Assembly (NCBI GenBank): GCA_964020085.1
Contig: OZ026601.1
Location: 28,142,418 to 28,206,417 of the forward strand
Source: Micromussa lordhowensis
Taxonomy: Eukaryota > Cnidaria > Anthozoa > Scleractinia > Lobophylliidae
Length of the DNA stretch: 64,000 nt
Direction: 5' to 3'
Shown: one piece after another, positions 34,595 through 46,166 of the stretch
Numbering within the stretch: position 1 is the first letter of the stretch
Layout: each line of letters starts with the position of its first letter
The notes under the pieces: generated by a model
Databases searched by the model: none
What the model was told of the DNA's origin: nothing
The model's input: the letters and a program-made list of their open reading frames with translations, nothing else
Position numbers and translations under genes: made by a program

Positions 34595-37500
34595 TTATTT
34601 TTGTCCATTACCCTTCCCCTTTGCCCTACGTAAATATTCGTCTATCACGACAATACACTTGCGCCATTGCGCATCTTCCTGTGCTTGCCCACAAGGATAC
34701 AACTTAAACACATACTTTCTAACCAAACCCAGCTTCCCTTGATCTAGCAACATTTTACCCCTTGTTCCCGAACAATTTCGCCCTTCCTGTTCCCCAGGTT
34801 GAAAAATAACTTCAACAATTTTCCTTGCAAAATTCCCCACGCTATTACTCCCACTTTTAATTTTAACTGCCTCCTGCAAAAAACCATCCCCCTCCTCCCC
34901 TAATTGTTCCATGTTCCCACTATCCCCTACTGAATTTGAACTACCGTCATCCCTAATACCGTCCCCAAAGTCCCGAACGGCACCATCCCCAAAGTCCCCA
35001 ACTGCGCCATCCCCTAAGTCCCTGAATACACCATCCCCTAAGTCCCCAACTGCACCATCCCTTAAGTCCCCAGTCAAAATCGAAGTTAACCTTCCCGAAC
35101 CTTCCCGAACTATCCTGAACCTTCCCGAACTAACCCTTTCCTTGACGCAATGACACCCGCAACATTTCCTTTCCCTGTTTTCCCTCATAAAATTTGTCAC
35201 CAATTCCCTGAATTCCCTAGTTTCCCTCATAAAATTTGCAATTAACTTTAAACTGGCTTCTTGGTTGTCTAAAAGACGGCTAATTTTTTGATCACTTGAG
35301 AATTCCAGCAGGTTTTGGTCTAATAGCTCCCCTAGTAAAGACTGCGCAGGGAGGTTTCGGAGCTGCCGGCAGCCATGATGTTGGTGGACTTGGAGGAGGA
35401 GGAGTGGAAGTACATCCAGGACGGAACACTTCCTCATCCTATGAAAAACACACATAATGATTTAATCGAATTACAGAGTGTAATAATACAAAAACATTAG
35501 ACTGTGGAACACTCTGCAATGCAGAGTGTTCTATAGTTTAAGACTACGTTCTTCACTTTCCTAAAACTGATTTTATGGAATTAACGCTGAGGAAACAATC
35601 ATCAGAGGTACATAATCATTTTTTCTCTAGCATCTGAGCGGAATCCTAAGTCCTTTTTTCTCCAGTGCCTAACTTTTGCTCCTAAAAGTTAACGGTAATT
35701 GTCAATCTTTTGCCTTTTTTACACAATCATCGAAATACACTTAACAAATTTTCAATTTACGGTAGAACAGTCAGATTCAAGTGAACTTTAAACTTCATAC
35801 AAGATTTCACACTGCAAAAACAATTTTGGAGAACTTAACTGGTAGAATAAATTTAACTAACATAAAGTAGTTCGAAAAAAGTCTGCTCTTTAGTACATCT
35901 TTCTTTCTAGTATCTGAGTTACTCGCTCGGTGCTAAGACTTTTTTCAAATCGTTAGTAGGCGGCGCGCAAATATTGAGTGGAAAAAATAGTAGTTACCTG
36001 CTCAATTTCTTCTTGATCCGAAATGACTTCGGGGGAGGCCGGATCAATAGCAATTAAAACCCGACATTCGTCCTTTTTCGTTGCCTTTGGTTTCAAAGTC
36101 TTGTCTGACTTGCTTTTCTCCTAGAAACCAAATGCAACAGGACGCGCAGACAGGCGGGCAGGAACAAGTAGGATTCAAGGATGTTCTTATGCAATTTATT
36201 GAAAGCCCAAACTCAATTCATCAACAAACTAATACAGAAATAAACAGAAAAATAAACGGGAACGACTAATAGATTGAACCTATTGAATAAGACAAAAATA
36301 CAAAATAACCTTAGACTAATGCTAATAGAAGTACAATAAGGCATTACTATTAAATAGAAAGTCACATTATAATACTAAGTATTAAACTTGAACAGAAATG
36401 AAACAAAAGCATCTTAAGTTAAGTCTAGGCAATTACAACTTATGACTAAATTAGAAGCAATACAGAAAAATGTAAACAAAAGAAATCTCTGTCACGCAAG
36501 GAAAATAGAACGGAAATGACGTAACGACACTTACTTATGCGAAACAATAAGAACATTACTTGACGCGTGTTGCAAAAGTGACTCGCGTAACATGATAAAA
36601 TATGTTCTGAAAACTACGTATAATTCTACAACAAAATGGTATTCAAAGGCGATAACATGATTAAGGCAGGATTCCTGAGTCAAAGGACAAAAGGTTAGAA
36701 CAGTTTCGGGATGGTAAGATAAAACAAAAAGCATTATTTCGCGAACAGATAAAAGTGGCTTAAAGAATCGCTCAAGCATGACTCGCGAAGTCAAAACTAC
36801 GCTCAAACGGATGGAACGAATACGTGAACTAAACTAATATAGAACGAAAATTAGAAGAGCAGTGTTCTAATACATAAATGATACGGCAAATAGACTAATT
36901 ATGTAACAACTAATAAGGTCGAAAGGCTAAGCAATACAAGTAAACTAATAAGGTTGAAAGGCTAAGCAGTACATGTAAACAAACCAATTAATCCTACCTC
37001 GCAAGAAGCAAGCCCGACCTTTATCTTTCACAGCTCTGTTCCTTCGTTCTCTTCGGCTCACAAAACTCAACTGAACTACAGGGCTAAAACGCTCCTCGTT
37101 TTATACGAGATGAAACACAGTTTTAGCACGTACAAAAATGTTTGAAGATTGATTTGCCAAACCATCTTAACCACTCCTTCCATAGTAAAACACATGGGAA
37201 AGGATTTCCTTAGCTTAACTCAGCTTAACTCAGCTTAACTTCGTTATCTAAAGGCGATAAGCTTAATTTAGCAATTAAAATAATTTACCGAAAAGCAACC
37301 ACAAAACTCTGGTTCCGCTAAATGCGTTTTAGCACCTATGTGTGGGTCGAATACACCCAAGGCAACATACCTTTCCAATGCGTAATTTTGCCAAAACGAA
37401 AACCGGAACATTCCTGAACACAAAATTACAAAGCGAAGCAATGGAATCTTAAAATAATTAGCAATAATAAAAAAAGTGAAATTACTTGTCTAGTGACCCT

Positions 37501-39167
37501 GTCACACAAAGAGCGAAACTGAGGTTAAAATATGCTACATGTAAGTCAGTTACTTGAAAGCGCTGCGGGAGTTCATACATACTGTAGGTGTTGAATGGTA
37601 AATGAAAACTGAGCTCAAGACTTAATATAAATTCAACACACACTTGCATGTTACCGCTTAAAAACGAGACTGAGAAAACAATGAAAGTGACCGCCAAAAC
37701 ATTTGCGTGAGCCAGATATTTTGCCACCCTTATACTGTATTCACCTTAATGTTCCGCTATTTTAACTATTCCATCTCTTAAAAAAAACTAAAACAAATAT
37801 CTTTGTGAATCACTTCAATCAGTAAAAAATGTTGTTTGTTAAGGGACGGAGGTATCAATGAAACTGGAGGTGAGATAATGCTTAATTAACAATAGTCCTT
37901 TATTAAAGGTGAGCCGCCTTCTTTACAAAGCAGTTTGTCAACGATATTTGAATGCGTCAATACTTGTCGAGTTTCTTTAGTCAGTAAGAGAATTGTTACC
38001 TGCTTCTTCTTGCTTTTGGATTTCGTCATCTTAGCAGCCTCGGTGTTCTTCTCCTAAAATGAAGTAAAACAACTTCTTTGTTAGCGAATGGAAAAACACG
38101 CTAAATGAATTACAAAGGGATTTGAGTAATTACTAAGAACTTTGACTTTTGCAAGCACGCGACTTGTTCTTTGTTGTTTGTTTTCAGGGTAAAAACACTT
38201 AATTTGATGCGTTAAAGAAGATAACGCAAGTCTGCAGATCCACAGCTACATTGACAATGTTCTGACGAAATTCATAATTAATAACAGACCAGACGCATAA
38301 AAAACTGACGTCAATTTGTTAAACTGACAACTAGTATCACGGCAAGCATGCGATATGGTTTTGTTGTTTGCTTCCTTTTTTAAAAACACTCAATAGGGTA
38401 ACAAAATACAGACTGACTAGATAAAGAAGGCAGGAAAATACAGACTCTTATATGTCAGATTTAAGCGACGTAAAATCCGAGAACGTATACGTCACTAGTG
38501 AAACACGTACCGATAATATACCATAATCACGCACTCATTTCGAACATCATTAATTAAGTTACACTGGAGTGCGCTAAGTAGCTAAAAAATCTATGCCTTC
38601 TTGTTAGAAACGAAACAGCTGAGTTACGATACATGTGCGTACGCAAATCGATTGACTTTTATGCATTTAAAACTGCACACAACGACAGGCAGGCATTCCT
38701 TTTTAAACAACTAAGTATCCAGCGCACGCTAGATTCGTAATTGACTGTGACATAACAGAGATCTCTACTTACGGAACAAGGTTTTTTCTTGAGTGGTTCT
38801 GCGATTGAGTCGTTTGTTAAATTGTCCTTCGACCAGGCGAGATCTATTTTGTTCAGCTCCTTGGAATTATCTGTAGATGAACGAGCAGAAGGTAAGGATC
38901 GGTTAAACAGACACAGGTACACTTCTGTAATTAAGCGTCAATAAACTCAAAACAAAGTGAACGTAACATCTACTTACCACTTAGCGCAAGAATTTTGGCT
39001 GGAACTGTGTCCCCTTCCCACTTTACGGTAACAAGGTTACCTACAGCTACTTGTTCCTTCTCGACAACGAGTCTGGTCGGAGCAATGCCCGTTTTCTCTT
39101 CATCAACAAAATGATATAAAGCCATTGACGGGACTTGAGTGTTTCGGCACATCTGTCGTAAAGTCAT
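34595..39167 (-). CDS. BEN-domain protein encoded within a Tc1 element
   Basis: ATG at 39167. Exons: 38978-39167, 38773-38870, 38000-38053, 35998-36120, 34595-35438. All junctions are GT/AG with matching phases (1,0,0,0). Exon 1 encodes a small beta-rich module (VAVGNLVTVKWEGDTVPAKI). The middle exons are lysine-rich (KSKSKKKQ; KPKATKKDE). The last exon starts DEEVFRPGCTSTPPPP, needs one frame change, then gives a coiled coil (LLDNQEASLKLIANFM), an 8-aa repeat (GDLGDGAV) and a BEN domain (ARKIVEVIFQPGEQEGRNCS, AQWRKCIVVIDEYLRR) before TAA at 34595. BEN domains bind DNA or chromatin proteins. The frame change in the Pro-rich segment may be decay or sequence error. Neighbour: divergent transposase at 39459. 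Confidence 0.75.
34965..35075. repeat. 24-bp tandem repeat inside the BEN gene
   Basis: About five copies of CCATCCCCTAAGTCCCCAAC plus four bases encode the 8-residue unit GDLGDGAV on the minus strand. The unit is a multiple of three, so the reading frame survives. Confidence 0.8.
36121..37999. other. Long intron of the BEN gene
   Basis: No exon or element was recognised. A 10-bp triplet repeat (AGCTTAACTC) occurs at 37211-37240. Confidence 0.4.
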
Positions 39168-39458
39168 TTTGGTCTAAATAGAACTGAGCTAGATCACTGT
39201 ACTGAACAAGTTGGTAAGACTGAATGTGGGCTACAGGTAAGGATAGGCAGTTTATATAGCGTAAGCTTGGGCCTCCATTGTTTAAAACGGATCGAAAATC
39301 CTTGTCATCTATTGGTTGTTTTAAATGCTAATTTTTTTCAGGTCTCAATTAATGCTCACTCATTAGTTAAATGTGATCTATTCTTCTAAGTCAGCTTTAA
39401 CACTTTTTAAAAAAAACTCTAAGCAATCTTAGTTATTCTTTAAGATCAAGTTATTATC

Positions 39459-40476
39459 ATGGGTCGTTTGACACACGAGCAACAAACAAAAATTGTGCGA
39501 CTTAGAGAGCGGAGTATGAACATCAGTGAAATAGTTAGAACTCTAGCAGACGATGATTGTAAATCAGTCGTCTCAGTGTAAGACGTTTCTTAAGACGTTT
39601 TCAAGAGAGGCAGTGCTTCGAAAATGCCCCACTGCCAGGCCGGCCTGCGGAAGATGTGACCCCACAGCTGATGACTTTCGTCAACAACCAGATGGAGCAG
39701 AACGACGAACTAACAGCTCCCAACCTCCAGAAAAAGATCTACGAAGAGTTTGGAGTCAACTTCTCTGAAAGCAAAGTCAAGCGGCTTCGGAAAAAACTTG
39801 GCTGGGTGCAGACTGGTACGAAGTATTGTCAGCTTATAAGGGAGCCAAACAGGGTGAAACGCCTGGAGTTCTGCTTGCAGTGCGAGGAAGATGGCGAAAC
39901 ATTTGACAACCTAATCTTCACAGATGAATGCTCCGTACACATGGAGAAGCATGCCAAGCTGAGCTTCAGACGCAAATGGGAACAACCAAAGTTCAAGGGT
40001 CGTGCGAAACATCCCTACAAAGTTCATGTTTGGGCTGGGATTTCTAAGCGCGGTGCAACGAGGGTCCTAAGTTTACCGGAAACATGGACGCCAAGTTTTA
40101 CGTCGAAGAAATTCTCGGCAGAACCCTGCTTCCTTTCATCCGAGCGACATTTCCTGATGGCCACAGATTCCAACAGGACAACGACCCAAAACACACAAGC
40201 AGGCTGGCGAAAGAATTCATGGAATCAAGTGGGATTCACTGGTGGAAGACACCTCCCGAGAGCCCTGATCTCAATCCCATAGAGATGCTATGGCATGAGC
40301 TTAAACATTTTCTGCGAACAATAGTAAAGCCGTCAACTAAAGAGGAGCTACTCGAAGGAATAACGAGGTTCTGGAGAGAGAGGGTGACGGCTGAAAAGTG
40401 TACGATGTACATCAATCACTTGAAGAAGGTTGTCCCGATGGTGATCCAGTGCGAAGGCTGTGCCTCAGGGCACTGA
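39459..40476 (+). pseudogene. Tc1/mariner transposase (DD34E), frameshifted
   Basis: The ATG at 39459 starts an N-terminal helix-turn-helix (THEQQTKIVRLRERSMNISE). A shift near 39578 leads to RFLRRFQERQCFENAPLPGR and the second paired-like helix region. The catalytic domain shows FTDECSVHMEK (first D), then after a shift near 40072 FQQDNDPKHTS (second D) and SPDLNPIEMLWHELKH (E), with 34 residues between D in QQD and E. It ends EGCASGH-stop at 40476. Two frameshifts inactivate it. It is divergent from the BEN gene and inside the same TA-flanked inverted repeats. Confidence 0.85.
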
Positions 40477-40485
40477 AAACGAAAC

Positions 40486-40529
40486 GGTTCTTTAGAACCC
40501 GCACAACGGCTCCTTTAGGAGCCACCACA
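40486..40529 (+). terminator. Two consecutive histone-type 3' stem-loops
   Basis: Just after the transposase stop, GGTTC-TTTA-GAACC (40486-40499) and GGCTCC-TTTA-GGAGCC-ACCACA (40508-40529) form two perfect hairpins with TTTA loops. The second has the 6-bp stem, 4-nt loop and trailing ACCACA of animal replication-dependent histone mRNA 3' ends, although the loop-closing pair is C-G instead of U-A. AATAAA follows at about 40533. Histone-type processing is inferred only. Confidence 0.5.
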
Positions 40530-40858
40530 TTCAATAAAAGTCATGATCAACGCAGTCCAATATCTTCCCTTCGAAAAACCCCATAATTTACTGTGACTTT
40601 CCTTCAAGTTTTACATGTGTTAATTATTGGCAGACGTTTAAAAGTCGAAGAACAAATGCTTTATAATTTTGTGGAATTCTGTCAAACTGTGAGGGAGTTC
40701 AATCGATCAATTGAACTCTTTTGGAGAACGCTAGGACAAAACAGAAGCCTTAATTTCAAAATATGGAAGGATGCTTTATAGAAGTTTTAATCGCAAACAT
40801 TTAGCCAGTCAAAAACCAAAATTTAATTGCTGTTGGTTATAAAATTTGTTTGTCGACT

Positions 40859-41126
40859 ATACGGTAGCGGCCGGTTTCGCCCATGGCGAGTTTGCCCCGA
40901 CCAAGTTCGCCCCACATCGACTCAACTAGCGATCAAGTGCTTAAAAATTTATCTTTTTCTTGCCGAGAAAAAAAGAAAACACTATGCGCACGATGAAACA
41001 AAACATTTATTTCTCTTTCTTTAATCCATTGAAGGTAACTGGCAAACTCGAAATAGAAAGTTTAGGATGAGTTCATGGGGCGAACTCGCCATGAGGCGAA
41101 AATGGTATCATTCGACCATACCGTGA
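40859..41126. mobile_element. Small inverted-repeat element inside the Tc1 element
   Basis: CATGGCGAGTTTGCCCC (40882-40898) pairs with GGGGCGAACTCGCCATG (41077-41093); outer parts (ACGGTA..TTTCGCC and GGCGAAAATGG..TACCGT) also partly pair. It is non-coding. Confidence 0.55.
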
Positions 41127-43570
41127 TACGTGGCAGCAAACCAATTCTGTTCAGTCGATTGATTGCAACTCTAGAAACAAATGACGCTTTTAAACATGAT
41201 CTAGATTTGAAAAAGTTTTAAACAAATGCTTAAGAAGCACAGAAAAGAAGCCCATTGTAGTCGGTTAAAGATTAGTTGTGTTGCCCGTCGATCGTCGATT
41301 TCGTCGGCCTTGAACTGCCAAAAACTGTCAGTATACGTACGTTGTGTTTGCTGTCAAACATTAAACTGTTAAATTGTTTTGTCAATGCTTTCTTCCAGGT
41401 CTACAAACCTTTCTAAATGACTGGTTAAAGTGAAGTTAACTTCAACTTCCACGACTTTCGCTTGATGTAATTGTAAAGGAGGATGATATGATCGATCGGC
41501 AAACTTTCATCGCACAGGTTTAATCACTTTTCCTTGGACCTATGAATGACGTGAATTCCATTTAAAATAGAAAGCTTTGCAGCATATCCTTGGATACGAT
41601 TTTTGAGCGGAGTTAGTTTGATATGAACGTGACAAACAAAGTGCAGAGTTGGGCAAACGCTTCGTTCGAGTGCGCAAAGTTATGTTACAGCTGTAGGCTA
41701 ATTTTCTGCGTGCTTTTCAGTTCGCATTACAATAGGCTATTAAAGTCTCGCGAGAAATTCAAGCAGTGGCACTTGCAGTTTTTTGAAGCTCTCACGAGAC
41801 GAGAATCTCGTATCGCGAGACGAGATTGTCGTCTCGCGAGAGGGTGGTAACTTATTTTTGAGCGGTACTGTAATACCTGAAACGTGACAAAAATATACCT
41901 GCTGGAAAAAGCCGAGTATTGCTCCTTTTCCCACATTGCTCTTTGTATGTATTCACAGCTGATTGCTTATCTATGCGTTTGTTGAACTGTGTACTAAGCG
42001 GCTCTGGAGCCTTGGCAGAATACCTGCTGTACACTTCTGCCATCTCAGGTTTTGTCAAGGTAAACAAAAGTTGCTTCATATTTTCAACATATACAGCAAA
42101 AAAACAAAGATATTTCTCATTATAAATATTTTCATTATTATCCTCATCATTTTCATCATTATTACTACCATAATTAACACAGTTCTCCCACTCAAAGCAA
42201 TCATGTAGTGTACCTTCACATAATTAGATGTATTTGAACAATCAGAATGTGACACTTTCCCTCTGATATTATTTAAATCCTTTGTTTGACTACAAAATAA
42301 TTAAATACAGTTATTTAATGCCTCAAATAACACTAGACATGTGATACCTGCAAAAAGTTCCCAACCAAGAGAATCCGATCATTTTAGAGTGCCAGTGGTT
42401 GAGGGTGGAGTGAAATCCCTCCAAGCGTTTGGGCGTCTGGGGAGAGGTTTCCAATGTCTTTCAATAGTAGTTTACTGCTAAGTAAACTTGCAAGTTTGTC
42501 ATAGGCAGCAGTACCTACAAAGAGAATACATTCTTGACCTTTATTGCAAAGAGTAAGAGAGTTTATTGGTAGTGACTCAGTGGAAAACTTGCTACTAGGT
42601 TTGACTAGCTTTGTAGTTGTCACGATTAAAAATGATACCTAGTTTTGTACTTCTCTATTTTTTTTTGTTAGACTGAAAAAAAAAAATGGTGATTAGGCAT
42701 GTGTGTTGTGAAATGTTGCTTCCCAAACACTGTAAAATGTGGTACATGTAACTCACAATTTTAATCCACTTTCTGCGTGGAAGTTCCTCGTGGTTACACT
42801 TCTGGTAGAGAGGATCAGGGTGGTTGGCATGTTTATTAGCAATATGCCGAAGGAATGATTTCCATTTTGCCAGTATCAGGTTGCTAAACCCCGGTTTGGT
42901 AGAAGTGGCACTCCAATAAAGATGCCGACGGATCCCCTTTGATCATTCTTTAATGACTTCGCAGCCTTTCTCCTTGCTTGCTGCTAGGAGCTTCTTAGTA
43001 ACAGAGTGTGCCACATGCCAGATATCATAATAGTGTGTTGTTTCTTTGCACACTTCTCTTATCCATTTGGCAATCCCTCGGTGCCGGTCAGACACAAAGA
43101 CACTAATTTTCAAGCGAAGCTGCTGCAGGAATTGAAAGCACCGTTTTGCTCCCTCAAGTTCAGTTTGTTGGCTGCCCCCAATCTCATTTGCCTACCAAAA
43201 TAGATACACAAGTTTTTAAATGGCAAGTGCTACATCTGCAGCACAATCTTTCAATGACAAAAGTTCAAAATGTTAGCCTGAGCCCTGGTACATCCTGTCC
43301 CCCAACCCCCCTCAAAAGGCTGCTTACAAAAAGGATCAGAATAGCCTACAACATGAACCATGTTTGTTTATTTTTTTTTTGCATTAATGATTTTTTTAAT
43401 ATTACTGTCACTAATTAGTATAATATTACTGGCACAGTAGACACTTACTAAAGCTATACCACTACTGCTACTGCTACTACACGCCGGGTCAGGGAGCATC
43501 GCCAAATAGCAACTTGCCGCCCGCTTTAATCTCCTCTGAGTTCAGTGGTTTACTTACAGAGAAGCTAAGA

Positions 43571-44164
43571 ATGGTCGCTAAGCTTTACAAAATGGCGGCG
43601 ACGGATGAGATAAAAGGGGCCGTTTATGCCCTTCGCCCTTTGCGTGGAAAAGTGGAAAATTTTTTTCAGTTTGAAGAAGAAGTGAGAGAGGTTATAACGT
43701 CAGTTTTTGAAAAACACCGTAGTGGGCAAGATGTGTTTCAAAAAGTTTGCCGCTCACGAATAGAAGTCGGTTTGGTCATCGAAGCGGAAATTTCTATGTT
43801 GCTTAAATCTGTATACAGACGCCTAACAGCTCGAATGAAAGCTAGAGAACCGTGGACGGTAACTTTTACGAGGGACATGCCCGAAGAAATTTTTCTATCC
43901 GTTATGGAAATGGTAAAGAAGGCTCCCTCTGCCTTTGGCATAATACATACAACAACAGATGTGGCATATCAGCTTTCTTACTCTAAGGAGACCAGACTTT
44001 TGAGAGATATTTCAAAGTTTTGCAACACTTCCCGAGAAGACGTCATGTCTTACCTCTGCAAGCAAACTAAAGCGCCCAGGAAAGGAAACGCCAAGGTTAC
44101 AGTCAAGCTGGATAAGCCTTTTGTACGGACATATATGAGGCGGAAACAACATTTTCACAAATGA
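43571..44164 (+). CDS. Unrecognised 197-aa protein of the 3.2-kb element
   Basis: The ATG at 43571 (MVAKLYKMAATDE) opens an uninterrupted frame to TGA at 44162. It is helical and charged, with a basic C-terminal third (CKQTKAPRKGNAKVTVKLDK) suggesting nucleic-acid binding. No family was recognised. Its position just inside the left inverted end and the open frame in a decayed neighbourhood suggest the host element inserted relatively late. Confidence 0.55.
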   Translation: MVAKLYKMAATDEIKGAVYALRPLRGKVENFFQFEEEVREVITSVFEKHRSGQDVFQKVCRSRIEVGLVIEAEISMLLKSVYRRLTARMKAREPWTVTFTRDMPEEIFLSVMEMVKKAPSAFGIIHTTTDVAYQLSYSKETRLLRDISKFCNTSREDVMSYLCKQTKAPRKGNAKVTVKLDKPFVRTYMRRKQHFHK

Positions 44165-44991
44165 ACATGGTTATTCATTTCAAACTTGACTGAAATACAC
44201 AACTTGACACCATCCTGTACTTATTGTTCGAAGGGCTAATATTTCCAACCTTCATCAGTTATTGTTACAATAATGATTAACAACTCACAGCGCCCAATTA
44301 TTGTTCCACAAGTTGTGATAATTTTCTTGCCAATTAGGGTTATCATAGCAACAATAAAAATCGTTAAAAACATTTGTAATTTTCCGTCTTAATTCTTATA
44401 ACTCAAAACTGACTTGACGACTTCCATTTGTTATACTGAATTATGATCATGTCATGCTACAAGTCGGGCAGAGTTTTTAAAAGCTTGTCAGAGTAGTTCA
44501 GAACCACCTTAAGTTTTTGAAATTGAAGGTTGCTTTCAACCACTCTGACAGAAATTTGTTTAGACTTTTTAGATTGTAAATCAAGAATAAAAAATAGGAC
44601 TGACTAAACTCGTTTTTGAACTAACTGCCCTTAAAGCTTAAATTAAGGGCTTTTGAACAGGTCATTTTGATGCTATGCTAACCCTTATGGAACATATGTT
44701 GTCTTCAGTTTTGAGTAATGATTGGGCATTTGTTTTGTAGCAATACTGTGGCAGTAAGTGACCCATCAAAATGTAGGGGCTGGAAATTACTAAAAACACT
44801 TATGAGCTTCCCTTAGGTAAATGTACTCTAACTTAGTGTCTGAACAGAAATGTGTACTATTGATACACACATGATGCAACAAACGAACAGGAGCATCCAA
44901 TAGATCAACCCTTGTTTAGTATAAACACACAAGTGTATAGTATCATTTAACAGGTTCATTAGTGTTTATTAAAAATGCTTCAAGATGGGAG

Positions 44992-45325
44992 TAACAGATG
45001 TCCCATTGCTACATGTTAACTATTGTTGAGAAAATGGATAACAATACAATTTTGTGACAACCCTTTCCATTGTTTTGCAACTAAAATGGGCCAATACAGA
45101 ATTTATCCATATAAAATGCCTAATAACTTAAGGATTAAGATTTTTCTTAACAAGAATGGATTTTAAGCATCAAATGCTTCAACAAATAGATAACAAAAAT
45201 TCCATTGCTTAAGACACACTAACAATTGTTGAGAACTATGAAAACATTACAATTCTGTGACAACTTATTTCACTGTTTACAACTGAAATGGGCCAATACA
45301 GAATTAATCCATATAAAATACCTAT
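44992..45325. repeat. Internal approx. 140-bp direct repeat
   Basis: Copies at about 44992-45130 and 45190-45325 share ATTGTTGAGAA, AATGGGCCAATACAGAATT and ATCCATATAAAAT. It lies between the two genes of the 3.2-kb element. Confidence 0.75.
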
Positions 45326-45399
45326 GGATTTAAGCACCATTATCTGGTTCAATCACAGAACCTCTTTTTTTAAGCAGGAAGCTTTTTCCTTTGAGGCCC

Positions 45400-46166
45400 T
45401 CAACATGTCATTTGTGACAAGACCATTCCTTGGTCAATACTATTTTGAATCACATTCATCAACGGGTCACTACAAAAAGTGCACATGCTTTCTGCAGGGT
45501 CTGCTTTTTCAAGATTACAGTAACAGTATCCAGAATATTCAAAAATCCTGGCTGGAATGTAAACAGCATTGTGGTTGTAAGTACTTAGCTGAAATCCCTG
45601 TTCTGGCAGCCAAATCAACATGACAGATTCATGTTTAAAAATTTCAGGCCACCATCGCTGAAAAGTTGTATTCTCACTTAGTTTCTTCAGAGCTATGTGT
45701 TTGGCCTCCCTCCCTTCCATTGTCACAGTTCCCAATCCTTACTTGTATTTCCTATGGACATCTTGTGTATGGCTGGGTATGATGTGCCCTATTGTCCAAA
45801 CAGTGGGATTGACTGATGAAGGCAGAAATAAAGCATTTGCTTGAAAATACTCCCTTGCAACAACAGCCAATTGGCTCAGCTGTTTAGCAGTGATATCAAA
45901 CCTATTAAAAATGGACACACAATCCCTTAGTTTTAGCCCAACATAAGCATAGATCAAAACTGTTTGCCTCTGACGTTTACACAGTTCGGCAAATTATTAC
46001 ATCATATCTACACACCAACCTTTGTCTTCAGCCGGTTTATTCTCCTGTTAATTGTGTTCAGCTCTGTTTTCATTGCTCTAGACTGTTCCATGGCCTTCTG
46101 CCTCACATCCTAACGTGCCTTCATGAAGTTTGCGAGATCGAACCTATTACTTTTCGACGGAGGCAT
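45400..46166 (-). pseudogene. Second gene of the 3.2-kb element, Cys-rich C-terminus
   Basis: The first exon (46020-46166) starts ATGCCTCCG (MPPSKSNRFDLANFMKAR), has an in-frame TAG, then a coiled coil (AMKTELNTINRRINRLKTK). Further on, RDCVSIFNRFDITAKQLSQL, ANALFLPSSVNPTVWTIGHI and SHTQDVHRKYK lead to an in-frame TAA near 45760. The same frame continues VTMEGREAKHIALKKLSENT, RWWPEIFKHESVMLIWL and a Cys cluster (YCYCNLEKADPAESMCTFC) that could bind zinc. It reads as a conserved multicopy invertebrate protein whose function I do not know. Confidence 0.5.

Larger units (their letters stand above)
33292..41880. mobile_element. 8.6-kb Tc1/mariner element carrying a BEN-domain gene
   Basis: Inverted ends CAGTACCGCTCAAAAGTAAG and CTTATTTTTGAGCGGTACTG (continuing into GTTACCACC) are flanked by TA (33290-33291, 41881-41882). 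Subterminal regions on both sides carry palindromic TCTCGCGAGA and GAGACGAGAATCTCGT repeats. Between them lie a Tc1-type transposase (plus) and a multi-exon BEN gene (minus), with start codons 291 bp apart and divergent. It is inserted in the last intron of the outer transposase. A usual Tc1/mariner element is 1.3-2.4 kb. Confidence 0.8.

Noticed and set aside
34911..35153. Plus-strand Pro/Ser-rich 80-codon frame
   Set aside because: Antisense of the 24-bp repeat in the BEN gene, which has splice and domain support.
36531..36806. 91-codon minus-strand frame in the BEN intron
   Set aside because: Lies inside a phase-consistent intron with no motif and no splice signals of its own.
40593..41024. 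Short frames after the Tc1 transposase
   Set aside because: No similarity; partly within a small inverted-repeat element.
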